Shown here piece by piece: positions 21,000 to 30,358 of a DNA stretch of 64,000 nucleotides (positions within the stretch are counted from its first letter, which is position 1; each line of letters opens with the position of its first letter). Origin of the DNA: CAVRUD01 sp963849635 (GTDB lineage: Bacteria; Chloroflexota; Chloroflexia; Thermomicrobiales; UBA6265); assembly GCA_963849635.1 (NCBI GenBank), contig CAWKIA010000025.1, positions 186,001 through 250,000 of the forward strand, written 5' to 3'. The translations under genes were made by a program, and so were the position numbers. Under the pieces are notes generated by a model. The model saw only the letters and a program-made list of their open reading frames with translations. It ran no database searches and was not told where the DNA came from.

Positions 21000-21752
21000 T
21001 TACCCTCCAGTCGGACCGAACCGCTCGGTGCGGACGCGGTCGGCTGCAAATCCCATCCCCACCAGGAGCGTCGCGGCGCCCTCGACGAGAGGGGTCGGTC
21101 CACAGACGTAGGCAATTGCGCGATCGGACGGCGATCCAATCACTTCGCTCAGCATCGCTTGGTCGATCCGGCGGCGGTAACCGGTCCAACCGGCCGGCTG
21201 ACCGCGGGTCAGGGTGTAGACAACTTGGCGATTGCCTTCGGCGGCGAGCCGATCCAATTCATCCCGAAAGATGACATCGTCCGCGGTGCGGGCGGAATAG
21301 AGCAATGTCGCCGGGATGCTGCTACCCTGGGCGGCGTGGTGGCGTAACATCGCCATGAGCGGCGCGACGCCGGAGCCGCCGGCAATCAGGTAGAGCGGGC
21401 CGCCGTCGGCGACCGTCCAGGTGAAGTACCCGCCGATCGGGCCACGCAACTCGAGCGGGTCGCCGACCCGGAGTTCGCTGGCCAGATATGGGGAGACTTC
21501 GCCGTCGTCCAGGCGCTCGACGGTGATCGCGATCCGCTCGCCGTCTTCGGGTGACGAGGAGATCGAGTAGGAGCGCTGGGCCTGGTAGCCATCCTCGGCG
21601 GTGAGGCGGACATCGACGTGCTGCCCGGCGCGATGCCCCGGCCAGCCTGGGACGGCGAGGACGATGCTCGTCGTCCGCGCGGTCTCGTGGATGATGTCGA
21701 CAGCCTCGGCGACGCGCCAGTTCAGTCGCCCCAGTACCGTTGTTCCTGCCAT
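21000..21752 (-). CDS. Ferredoxin reductase-like FAD/NAD(P)-binding oxidoreductase
   Basis: 250-residue flavin reductase of the FNR family. The FAD site RSYSISSSP is near residue 79, the NAD(P) loop is LIAGGSGVAPLMAMLRHH, the second nucleotide segment is YVCGPTPLVEGAA, and the C-terminus is RTERFGPTGG. No iron-sulfur domain is fused. It overlaps the upstream molybdopterin oxidoreductase gene by 31 bases, so the two are probably made together and the reductase may pass electrons to or from it. The P450 upstream in the same operon is another possible partner. Confidence 0.88.
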   Translation of the reverse strand: MAGTTVLGRLNWRVAEAVDIIHETARTTSIVLAVPGWPGHRAGQHVDVRLTAEDGYQAQRSYSISSSPEDGERIAITVERLDDGEVSPYLASELRVGDPLELRGPIGGYFTWTVADGGPLYLIAGGSGVAPLMAMLRHHAAQGSSIPATLLYSARTADDVIFRDELDRLAAEGNRQVVYTLTRGQPAGWTGYRRRIDQAMLSEVIGSPSDRAIAYVCGPTPLVEGAATLLVGMGFAADRVRTERFGPTGG

Positions 21753-22330
21753 GGGTCACCGTAGTTGTGGTAGCCGAGCGACTCCCAGAAACCGGGTTCG
21801 TCGTCGCTGCGGAGCTCAAGGCCGCGGACCCACTTTGCGCTTTTCCAGAAATAGAGGTGTGGCACCAGCAGGCGCGCCGGTCCTCCATGTTTGGGTTCGA
21901 GCGGTTCGCCGTCGAAGATATGGACGACCCAGGCTTTGCCGCCGGTGACATCTTCTAGCGGGATGTTCGTCGTGTAGCCGCCGTCGGAGTAGGCGACGAT
22001 GTAGTCGCCCGAGGTCTCCACGCCCTCCAGGAGCGTATCGACCGAGACGCCCGTCCAGGTCGTGTCGAGCTTGGACCACTTGGTGACGCAGTGGATATCG
22101 ACCGTAAAGGTTTCACTGGGGAGGGCGTTGAACTCTTCCCAGGTCCAGCGCTTTGCCTGTTCGACCTCACCGGTAATGGCAAAACTCCAGTTGTCGAGGT
22201 TCACCTTGGGAGTCGGACCGGCCGAGAGCACCGGAAAGTCGGTCGTCAGGTACTGTCCGGGTGGCAGACGGCCGCTGACATCCGGCTGCTGCCTCCGGCC
22301 ACGGAACCCACGCGAGATGATTCCGCCCAT
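21722..22330 (-). CDS. Sulfite oxidase-like molybdopterin oxidoreductase
   Basis: 202 residues, the size of the stand-alone molybdopterin domain of the sulfite oxidase family (YedY-like catalytic subunits without a Tat signal). The molybdenum-ligating Cys lies in VDIHCVTKWSKLDTTWTG. Other family elements are GVSVDTLLEGV, SDGGYTTNIPLED and KHGGPARLLVPHLYFWKSAK. GAGGAGA precedes the ATG. No signal peptide, so probably cytoplasmic. It sits 30 bp after the P450 and overlaps the flavin reductase. The physiological substrate is not evident. Confidence 0.88.
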   Translation of the reverse strand: MGGIISRGFRGRRQQPDVSGRLPPGQYLTTDFPVLSAGPTPKVNLDNWSFAITGEVEQAKRWTWEEFNALPSETFTVDIHCVTKWSKLDTTWTGVSVDTLLEGVETSGDYIVAYSDGGYTTNIPLEDVTGGKAWVVHIFDGEPLEPKHGGPARLLVPHLYFWKSAKWVRGLELRSDDEPGFWESLGYHNYGDPWQEQRYWGD

Positions 22331-22360
22331 GTGGATTTCTCCTCGTGCTGGAAAGCGGAA

Positions 22361-23621
22361 CTATACATGCCCGTTCATATCACGAATCGGTCCGGTCCAC
22401 ACGGGCAGGCGATTGAGGGCGCGAAAGACGAGCGTGCCATGGTAGGTGAGCTCTTCATCGCTGAGGGTCAAGACTCGGGAACCGGTCCAGCAGGGATCGC
22501 AAGGCGATCTCCCCTTCGAGGCGGGCAAGCGGTGCGCCAACGCAGAAGTGGATGCCGTAGCCAAAGGCCATGTGCCGATTGTCGGCTCGGGCCAGATCGA
22601 GCGTATCGGGGCTGGCAAACCGGTCGGGGTCGCGATTGGCGGCGCCCAGCCAGATGTCGACGAATGTTCCCGCCTCGACCTCCAGGTCGCCGAGGAGCAT
22701 CTGCTCCTTGGTCAACCGGGTGGTGACCTGTACCGGGCTGTCGAAGCGCAGCAGCTCGTCGATCGCGGACCGTGGGTTGAGCGAATCTGATGTGAACACG
22801 GCCATCGCGGCCGGGTCGCGGAACAACGCGAGGAGGCCGTTGCCGATCAGATTGGTCGTCGTTTCGTGTCCTGCCACCAGGACAAGGACGCAGGTAGCCA
22901 GCATCTCGTCCTCAGAGAGGACGTTCCCCTGCTCCTCGGCAGCGATCAACCCCGAGATCAGGTCGTCACGTGGCTCGATGCGGCGCCGGGCGATGACGTC
23001 GCGGAAGTAATCGTTTAGCTCGAGGATGCCGGCATTGGCCGCTTCGCGCACGCCGGGGATGTCGCCGCTGCCGCCGAGAAACGCGGCGAACGCGTCCGAC
23101 AGGGCCTTGAGTTTGACTCGATCCTCGCCGGGAACACCGAGCAACTCCAGGATGACCAGAACCGGTAAGCGGATACGCCAGCGACTCCATCACGTCGAAG
23201 CTCGTCCCGGCCCTGGAGGGGGGCCAGGAGATCATCGACGATCATCTGAATCCGGGGCCGGAGGCTGTCCACGACCCGAGGGGTAAAGGCCTTGTTGACC
23301 AGACCGCGCAACCGGGTGTGATCGGGCGGATCGGCAAAGAGCATCATGTTGCGCTGCGATTGGGCCAGAGGGAGCGAACGCTTCCTTCTCCTCTGGCTCC
23401 AGCCAGGAGAAGAAGTTGTCCGACCGGGCCGCGATCAGGCGGGCGTCACGAAGCGCGGCCGAGACGTCGTCATACGCAAACAGGCCCACGGTTCCGGCGG
23501 TCTCATCACGAATGACCGGCCCCAAATCGCGCAATGTCCGGTAGGTGGGGTACGGATCGCGAAAGTATTCGGCGGTCCGAAGCATGCTGCCGATATCGAC
23601 GGTGGATGTGCTCTGGTTCAT
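22361..23621 (-). CDS. Cytochrome P450 (four frameshifts)
   Basis: Soluble bacterial P450 of about 415 residues after repair. Seen in order: N-terminal FRDPYPTYRTLRDLGPV, FADPPDHTRLRGLVNKAF, the I-helix oxygen-binding motif LVAGHETTTNL, the K-helix ExxR (DELLRFDSPVQ), the heme loop FGYGIHFCVGAPLARLE with the Cys ligand, and the end LVFRALNRLPV. Four extra bases, near 23380, 23220, 23155 and 22485, break the frame. All required residues are present, so the gene is probably intact in the organism. ATG at 23621 is the likely start. It lies 107 bp after coxM and 30 bp before the sulfite-oxidase-like gene. The substrate is unknown. Confidence 0.82.
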
Positions 23622-23727
23622 TGCGTTCAACTCGGGTGATGTGATCGATCTGGAAAGACTGAGCGGGAGACAGTTCGCTTCGAACCGTCCCCCGCCGTCA
23701 TTGTGCATCAGGTCGAAGTCGGGGATT

Positions 23728-24579
23728 TTAGCCGGCGGCCTTCTCAAGGGCCCGCCGGGTAGCGACACCTACCAGGTGAGCCCGGTATTCAGCGGAAGCG
23801 TAGTGGTCGCCGTTGATCTCAAGGCCATCGGCGGCGACGGCGGCCGCGGCGCCGATACCGTCCGCATCGAGCTTTTTGCCAGCCAAGGCATTCTCGGCGG
23901 CGGTCGCCCGCGTTGCCTTGGTCGTGCAGCCAGTGACGGCGATCCGGGCGGAGGAGACAGTGCCATCGCCACCGACGGTGACCGCGACAGCGACGCCGAC
24001 GACGGCGTAGCCGGAGGCAGGGTGCTCCATCTTCTCGTATGCGGCCTTGACGCTCCCTTGCTTCGGGACGTGAACCTCGGTGATGACTTCCTCCGGGTTA
24101 AGCGAGGTCGTCAGGAGGTCGACGAAGAGATCATCGGCGGCGATCGTCCGCTCACCGGAGCCGCCGACTGCCTTGACCGACCCGTTCAAGACCAGGAAGA
24201 CGGCAGTCAGGTCGGCGGCGGGATCCGAGTGGGCAAGCGAGCCACCCAGGGTTCCTCGCGCGCGGACCTGCATGTCACCGACGACGGCCGCCGACGACGC
24301 CAGCAGCGGCACCGCCGACGCTAGCTCGGCAGAGTTCTGGAGCTGGCGGTAGGTCGTCATCGCACCGATCACGACGTTGTCGCCGCTGACATTGACGCCT
24401 GTCAGGCCCGGCACTCGGCCCAGATCGACCAGCGCACTCGGCGCGGCCAGGCGCATTTTCATCGCCGGGAGCAGGGAATGCCCTCCTGCGATCAGTTTGG
24501 CATCTGGGTCGGCTGCCAGGAGGGCGACCGCTTCCTGTACGCTGCCGGGACGGTGGTAGGCGAATTGACCTGGGAACAC
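23728..24579 (-). CDS. CoxM-like FAD-binding subunit of xanthine oxidase-family enzyme
   Basis: 283 residues. FAD-binding loops AGGHSLLPAMKMRLAAP (about residue 32) and RGTLGGSLAHSDPAAD (about residue 110) match the medium subunit of aerobic CO dehydrogenases and related molybdenum hydroxylases. The C-terminal CO_deh_flav_C part has AYEKMEHPASGYAVVGVAVA. It is the third gene of a coxS-coxL-coxM order, 45 bp after coxL. It shuttles electrons from the iron-sulfur subunit to FAD. Confidence 0.9.
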   Translation of the reverse strand: MFPGQFAYHRPGSVQEAVALLAADPDAKLIAGGHSLLPAMKMRLAAPSALVDLGRVPGLTGVNVSGDNVVIGAMTTYRQLQNSAELASAVPLLASSAAVVGDMQVRARGTLGGSLAHSDPAADLTAVFLVLNGSVKAVGGSGERTIAADDLFVDLLTTSLNPEEVITEVHVPKQGSVKAAYEKMEHPASGYAVVGVAVAVTVGGDGTVSSARIAVTGCTTKATRATAAENALAGKKLDADGIGAAAAVAADGLEINGDHYASAEYRAHLVGVATRRALEKAAG

Positions 24580-24624
24580 GGCATCTCTCCTCTAGCGAAT
24601 CGGTGACGGTCGGGTGTTCGTTCG

Positions 24625-27045
24625 TTAGTCGGCGGCCATCGGCGTGGCTTGATTGGCGGAGCGTAGCGCTTGCCAGACACGCTCCGGGGTCAGGGGCATA
24701 TCGATGTGGCGGATGCCAAGATGGGAGACAGCGTCGATGACCGCGTTGGCGACGGCCGGGGTCGAGGCGATGGTGCCAGCTTCGCCCGCGCCCTTGACGC
24801 CCATCGGGTTGGTCGGCGACGGCGTCACGGTGCGGTCGAGTTCGTAGACCGGGACCATGTGCGCCTTCGGAATGGCGTAGTCGCTCATCGTGCCGGTGAG
24901 AAGCTGGCCATTGTCATCGTAGACGGCACCTTCGTACAGCGCCTGGGCCAGGCCCTGGGCGATGCCGCCGTGGATCTGGCCGTCGACGATCAGCGGGTTG
25001 ACCACGTTGCCGACGTCATCGACCGCGACGTAGCGGATGAGCTCGACTGTACCCGTATCCTGGTCGACCTCGACAACGCAGATGTGGGTGCCGAAGGGGA
25101 AGGTGCAGTTGGGCGGATCGTAGTAGGTCGTCTCGTCGAGGAATGGCTCCATACCCTCGGGCAGGTCGTAGGCAACGTGGGAGGCCAGAGCGATCTCGCC
25201 GATGGTCTTCTGGCTGGCCGGGCTGCCCTTGACGTAGGCCTTGCCGTCCTCCCAGACGATGTCATCCGCGGCAGCCTCGAGCATGTGGGCGGCGAGGAGC
25301 TTGGCCTTCTCCTTGACCTTCGCCACGCTCTTGTAGATGGCGGTGCCACCGACCGCCATTGAGCGGCTGCCGTAGGAGCCGAAGCCGAACGGCGTGCCGA
25401 GCGTATCGGAATGCTTGATCTGGATGTCGTCGTAGGGCACGCCGAGCTCGTCGGCAACGAGCTGGGCGAAGGTCGTCTCGTGGCCCTGGCCGTGGGGCAG
25501 GCTGCCGGTCGTCACGACGACCTTGCCGGTGAGGTGGACCTTGACGTTGGCGCTTTCCCAGAGGCCGGCGCCCCAGCCTTCGCCGGGGAGACCGATCCAC
25601 TTCGACGGCGCGACGCCGCAGACCTCGACGTAGGTCGAGAGGCCGACGCCAAGCAGCTTCTTCGCCCCGTCCGAGCGGCGCTTCGCCTGATCGGCCTTGA
25701 GATCCTCGTAGCCGACGATCTGGAGCGCCTTGTCGAGAGCGGGCTCGTAGTTGCCGCTGTCGTAGGGCAGCATGCCGATGCCGGTGTCGAACGGGAAGTC
25801 GGCCGGCTGGATGAAGTTGCGGCGGCGAACGTCGGCCGGATCGACGCCGGTGGCGTCGGCGACCAGGTCGCAGACCCGCTCGATGACGAAGGCCGCTTCC
25901 GGCCGGCCGGCGCCGCGGTAGGCATCGACCATCGCGGTGTTGGTGTAGGTGCCGACGACATCGACGCGGATGTTCGGGATCTTGTAGCAGCCCGCGATCA
26001 TCCGGCCGTAGAGCGTCGTCGGGATACCGGCGGCGATGGTGGAGAAGTAGGCGCCGATGTTGGCCCAGGTCTTCACCTTCAGCGCGGTGATCTTGCCGTC
26101 CTTGGTGGCGCCGATTTCGACGTCGGTGATGTGGTCGCGGCCGTGGGTGGTGGTCAGGTAGTTCTCCGACCGATCCTCGACGAATTTGACGGGGCGACCG
26201 CCGAGCTTCTTCGACAGGGCGAGCACCAGAGCCATGTCGTAGTAGAGGAAGATCTTGCAGCCGAAGCCGCCGCCGACATCCGGGGAGATGACCCGAATGT
26301 TCTGTTCTGGCACGCCCAGCACGAACGCCGCCAGCAGCAGCCGGTGGACGTGCGGCGCCTGGGAGGTGGCCCAAAGCGTGTACTGATCGGTGCCCGGATC
26401 CCAGGAGCCGATCGACCCGCTGGTCTCCATCGGGGTCGGAATCAGGCGCTGGTTGATCAGGTGCTGCTCGAGCCGGACCTCGGAGGAGGCCAGAGCGGCG
26501 TCGACCTCAGCGGTCTCCTTGCCGCAGGACCATTCGAGGACGATGTTGTTCGGCGCGTTCTCGTGGAGTTGCGGCGCGCCGGGCTCGGTCGCCTTCTTGG
26601 CGTCGACGACGGCGGGTAGCTCCTCGTACTGGACGTCGATCGCTTCGAGGGCATCGACGGCCTGCTCGAGGCGCTTTGCCACCACGACGGCGATGCCGTC
26701 GCCGACCTGGTGGACCTCGCCGACCTGGAGCACGCGGGGAGTGTTGACGTTGTTCTGGACCTTGGCCGCCTGCCACGCCGCCGGCAGGGGGTTGACGTCC
26801 ATGAAGTCGTCGCCGGTGAAGACGCCGATCACGCCGGGCATGGATTTCGCCCGGCTGGTGTCGATGCTCAAGATATTGGCGTGGGCGTATGGTGACCGCA
26901 GGATGGCCGCGTGGGTCATGCCCGCGAGCTTGACGTCATCGAGGAAGTTCCCGTTGCCTGAGATCAGCCGCGGGTCCTCTCGCCGTTTCAATGCCTGGCC
27001 GACCATCTTCCGCGGCTTTTCAACCGCATCGAGGGCTTCGCTCAT
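24625..27045 (-). CDS. CoxL-like molybdenum-binding large subunit (form II)
   Basis: 806-residue catalytic subunit. ATG at 27045 follows GGGAGG. The active-site loop is AYRGAGR (residues 375-381), the form II signature; true CO dehydrogenases (form I) carry AYXCSFR. Other cofactor residues are present: GGGFGCKI, LPHGQGHETT and the base-bearing GVKGAGEAGT near the C-terminus. The enzyme is thus a molybdenum hydroxylase of uncertain substrate, and CO oxidation should not be assumed. Order with its neighbours is small, large, medium. A heptamer repeat array lies between it and coxS. Confidence 0.9.
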   Translation of the reverse strand: MSEALDAVEKPRKMVGQALKRREDPRLISGNGNFLDDVKLAGMTHAAILRSPYAHANILSIDTSRAKSMPGVIGVFTGDDFMDVNPLPAAWQAAKVQNNVNTPRVLQVGEVHQVGDGIAVVVAKRLEQAVDALEAIDVQYEELPAVVDAKKATEPGAPQLHENAPNNIVLEWSCGKETAEVDAALASSEVRLEQHLINQRLIPTPMETSGSIGSWDPGTDQYTLWATSQAPHVHRLLLAAFVLGVPEQNIRVISPDVGGGFGCKIFLYYDMALVLALSKKLGGRPVKFVEDRSENYLTTTHGRDHITDVEIGATKDGKITALKVKTWANIGAYFSTIAAGIPTTLYGRMIAGCYKIPNIRVDVVGTYTNTAMVDAYRGAGRPEAAFVIERVCDLVADATGVDPADVRRRNFIQPADFPFDTGIGMLPYDSGNYEPALDKALQIVGYEDLKADQAKRRSDGAKKLLGVGLSTYVEVCGVAPSKWIGLPGEGWGAGLWESANVKVHLTGKVVVTTGSLPHGQGHETTFAQLVADELGVPYDDIQIKHSDTLGTPFGFGSYGSRSMAVGGTAIYKSVAKVKEKAKLLAAHMLEAAADDIVWEDGKAYVKGSPASQKTIGEIALASHVAYDLPEGMEPFLDETTYYDPPNCTFPFGTHICVVEVDQDTGTVELIRYVAVDDVGNVVNPLIVDGQIHGGIAQGLAQALYEGAVYDDNGQLLTGTMSDYAIPKAHMVPVYELDRTVTPSPTNPMGVKGAGEAGTIASTPAVANAVIDAVSHLGIRHIDMPLTPERVWQALRSANQATPMAAD

Positions 27046-27071
27046 CCATGACCTCCCACGACGGCGTGGAA

Positions 27072-27138
27072 CGAGACGTGAGACGTGAGACGCGAGACGT
27101 GAGTACTTCGTCGTTGCTCCCGTCTCACGTCTCACGTC

Positions 27139-27145
<7 letters not shown>
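27072..27145. repeat. Inverted heptamer array between coxS and coxL
   Basis: Left arm: four 7-bp units GACGTGA, GACGTGA, GACGCGA, GACGTGA (27075-27102). Right arm: TCACGTC, TCACGTC, TCACGAC (27125-27145), the reverse complement. The coxS stop codon lies inside the last unit. The arms can fold into a long hairpin in the mRNA. Confidence 0.85.
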
Positions 27146-27630
<485 letters not shown>

Positions 27631-27709
27631 GCTTCCTGCCTCTCCTTCTGGTGCGCACCAGCGCGCGGGGCGTCAACCGATACCGAATGGCCGTAGGAAC
27701 AACTGCATG

Positions 27710-27737
27710 ATCTTACCGCAACAGCAGAGGGTGTAAA
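27710..27737 (-). promoter_or_regulatory. Putative promoter of the cox-like operon
   Basis: On the minus strand TTTACA and TAAGAT are separated by 16 bp, 80 bp before the coxS-like start. Confidence 0.6.
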
Positions 27738-27960
27738 GGAAGCGCGGTCGAAGAACGTTACTCAGTTATTGACTAATTACATTCTGACTCGGAGAGTTGA
27801 AGGGGAGGATGCAGCCGTGGATTGGCCGATGAAGTCTGTGGAGGTATCCGGCGACGGGGTGAGTTCGCCAAGCCCCCTTCCCCCCGTTCCTCCATAGCGC
27901 AGCAGGGGAAGGGGGAATCCTGCCGGGCGAGTATCGGACTTCGTCATTCCCCACCCCGGC

Positions 27961-28104
27961 GTCATCCTGAGCGTGCGAAGGATCTTGGCGCGTCAGCGCC
28001 TTCGTGCTCGTTGGGGAAGACGGGCATCACGTATTCCGAGTGGCGTCGGGGTCGGCGGCAAAGGCCGCAGAGCGGCCAGGATCCTTCGCTCCGCTCAGGA
28101 TGAC
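27961..28104. repeat. Inverted pair of an interspersed repeat (GTCATCCTGAGC type)
   Basis: A 25-base arm starting GTCATCCTGAGCG (27961-27985) faces a near-perfect reverse complement (28080-28104). The same class with a different core occurs at 57136-57280. The stretch 27738-28435 holds no convincing gene; besides this pair it contains a CCCCTTCCCC-rich palindrome near 27870-27915 and the double repeat at 28183. Confidence 0.7.
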
Positions 28105-28182
28105 GATGGTGGCGGGGCGCCTTCCCAGCGTTGGGCAGTCGATGGCCTAGTGGGGCTGCCGTGGCATGGTGCGCTGCGACCT

Positions 28183-28252
28183 GCGAGGCGGGAACCTCCG
28201 GGAGCGGGGCGACCGGGCGCGCTACAACCTGCGAGGAGGGCCCTCCGGGAGC
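28183..28252. repeat. Two copies of a 25-base hairpin-forming repeat
   Basis: ACCTGCGAGG-GGG-CCTCCGGGAGCG occurs twice about 47 bp apart with small differences. Each copy contains its own GAGG/CCTC inverted repeat. Confidence 0.5.
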
Positions 28253-28435
28253 GAACTGGCGGGGACTGGATGATGGCTGCTGTCCGAGCCGGACGGTTTG
28301 ATGCGCTGCCCGGGCCCGTGCCCTAGCCGGGTGTGCCGCTTGCCTGAGTGCGGGATCAGACTTCCTCCCCGCCGGATTCTTCTGAGTGTGGTTTGGGACG
28401 TATTGATCGTGTGACGAGTCCATCGAAGTGGAGCA

Positions 28436-28795
28436 CTAGTCGGCGATCAGTTGCTCCAAGAAATGCGTGATCGTGGCGACCTTGGGCCCACGCTGCTTTG
28501 CCACGGTTTCAATTGCAAGAGCGTCGTCCCGGCCAATTCCACGGAGACGAGCAATCTCGAGCGTGTCAGCGAGTTCAGGGTGGCGAAACACGAAGTCGGC
28601 GGTGAGTCCCTCAATTTGAATTCCAACAGGGGATCCGGTCGACTCGTCCATTCGCACGAACACGGTGTCGAATGGGTCGTCAATAAGGAAGCTCGTAGCC
28701 CGGCGAGGACGCTCGAAAAGTGAAACAAGCATGGTGTCACTCGGACTGTCGTAGACAAACTCAACCTCTGCCGGCTTCTCAGTAACGGCGTCCAA
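28436..28795 (-). CDS. Hypothetical protein, DUF2283-like
   Basis: 119 residues. The N-terminal half (FVYDSPSDTMLVSLF then PVGIQIEGL) resembles DUF2283, a small domain common near toxin-antitoxin and mobile genes; the C-terminal half is helical with no recognised motif. The frame begins with TTG at 28795 and lacks a clear ribosome-binding site. An ATG overlapping the upstream small gene's stop (ATGGTGA at 28828-28834) would give MVNHIN, a TAG codon, then SQLQSIL leading into this frame. The real start may be there, with TAG a sequence error or true nonsense mutation. Confidence 0.5.
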   Translation of the reverse strand: MDAVTEKPAEVEFVYDSPSDTMLVSLFERPRRATSFLIDDPFDTVFVRMDESTGSPVGIQIEGLTADFVFRHPELADTLEIARLRGIGRDDALAIETVAKQRGPKVATITHFLEQLIAD

Positions 28796-28827
28796 AATGC
28801 TTTGGAGTTGCGACTAGTTGATGTGGT

Positions 28828-28972
28828 TCACCATAGATGTCGTTCCCGGAGGTCGACTTCGTCAACCACAAACTCGGAATCAGATTGGCCCATGTCGCCA
28901 AGGCGTTCCGCAGCACGGTATAAGCGCCGCGAAAATGCAGTGAAACCCGTCGCGGGATCACGAGTGGAGCAT
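28828..28972 (-). CDS. Small hypothetical protein paired with the DUF2283-like gene (probable frameshift)
   Basis: About 48 residues ending AERLGDMGQSDSEFVVDEVD and LRERHLW. The ATG at 28972 leads into this frame only if one extra T near 28960 is ignored, so the gene is probably broken by an indel. Its stop overlaps an ATG that points into the next gene (ATGGTGA), which suggests a two-gene coupled unit. Function unknown. Confidence is limited by length. Confidence 0.4.
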
Positions 28973-29055
28973 TGTATTCTCGGTGCTATAGTGTCGCCGA
29001 CCCGATAAACAGTTAGTGGCCTGGGACCAGACCACGTCGCAGGTCGGAGAGTCTG

Positions 29056-30358
29056 GTGCGTAATCCCTTTGCGGCCCGGTTGGCAACTTCGGGAGTCGCC
29101 AAGCTTTCGGCTGTGCCTGCCGCTCAGGCGATTCCTGGCGTTGAGGCCGAGCGCGGTGACGGCATGTTCGCCGCACTGCGGCGGTATCCGACCTACCGCA
29201 AGTTGTGGGTCGGGATGCTGTGTGCCTCGCTCGGGCAGTGGATGCAGAATGTTGCCCTGGCGTGGATTGCGCTCGATCTGACCGATTCGGAGTTTTTCGT
29301 CGGGCTCGTCGGGTTCATGGCGGGGCTGCCGTTCCTGGTGGTGTCGATTCCGGCGGGGGTGCTGGTCGATCGGATGGATCGGCGGAAGCTGCTGCTCATC
29401 TGTCAGGTGCTGGCGACGGTGCTGGCGGTGACTGTGGCGACGGTGGTTATCCTCGGCCTCGTGGAGCCGTGGCAGCTGCTGATCGCGGCGTTCCTCAATG
29501 GCTCGTTGCAGGCAACGATGACACCGACTCAGCAGTCGATCATGCCGGCGCTGGTCGAGCGGAAGGACCTGACCAACGCGATTGCGCTCAACAGCGCGGG
29601 GATGAATATCACCCGCGCGGGGGGGCCATTCATCGCGGGGGCGTTCATCGGGTTTGCCGGGGCTGGCTCCGCGTTTGTCCTGCAGGCGATTGCGCTGGTC
29701 GTTTCGTTCTTCTTGATTGTCCGGATTCCATCTGCCGGCTCATATGCCGCGGCGAGCGGCGGGTGGGGTCAAGAGCGCGTTCGAGGGGATCCGGCTGATC
29801 GCTCAGCGCGAGGATCTGCGCGCGCTTTTCCTGCTGGCGTGCATCCCGACATTCTTCGTCTTCCCGTACATCCAGTTCCTGTCGATCTTTGCCCGCGACA
29901 TCCTCGAGATCGGCGCTGCCGGCATGGGCCTCTTGATGGGGGCGTCCGGGCTGGGGGCGGTCACCGGTTCGCTGCTCATGGCGAAGCGCCAGGACACGGC
30001 CGGGGCGGGGCGGCTCAATGTCATCTTGACCGTGATCTATGGGGCGTTTGTCGTCGGGATTGCGCTGTCGCCGTGGGTGTGGCTCTCGCTGCCGCTGCTC
30101 TTCGTAGCTGGGGCAGTTGGCGCGATGTATATGAGCTCGAACAACGCGCTGATCCAGCTCCGCATCTCGGATGAGGTGCGGGGTCGAGTGATGGCCGCCT
30201 ATCTGCTCACGTTCGGGTTGATGCCGCTGGGCGCGATGCCGATGGGGATCGTGGCCAATCTTTTCAGCACGCAGGCGGCGGTGGCCGGCGGGGCGATCAC
30301 GTCGTCCGTGCTGGCGGCGATTGTCGGGTTCCGCTCGCAGGCGCTGCGCAACATCTAA
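29056..30358 (+). CDS. MFS transporter, EntS/MFS_3-like (one frameshift)
   Basis: About 433 residues after repair with roughly twelve hydrophobic segments. The MFS motif is visible in GVLVDRMDRRKLLLICQ (loop 2-3). N-terminal RYPTYRKLWVGMLCASLGQW and later LNSAGMNITRAGGPFIAG fit the MFS_3 (enterobactin-exporter-like) group. One extra base near 29762 separates YAAASGG from GVKSAFEGIRLIAQ. The start is GTG at 29056 with GGAGAG upstream. Its stop overlaps the convergent stop of the next gene by two bases. The exported compound is unknown. Confidence 0.82.

Noticed and set aside
25411..26619. 402-codon open frame on the plus strand
   Set aside because: Antisense shadow of the coxL-like gene, without family features.
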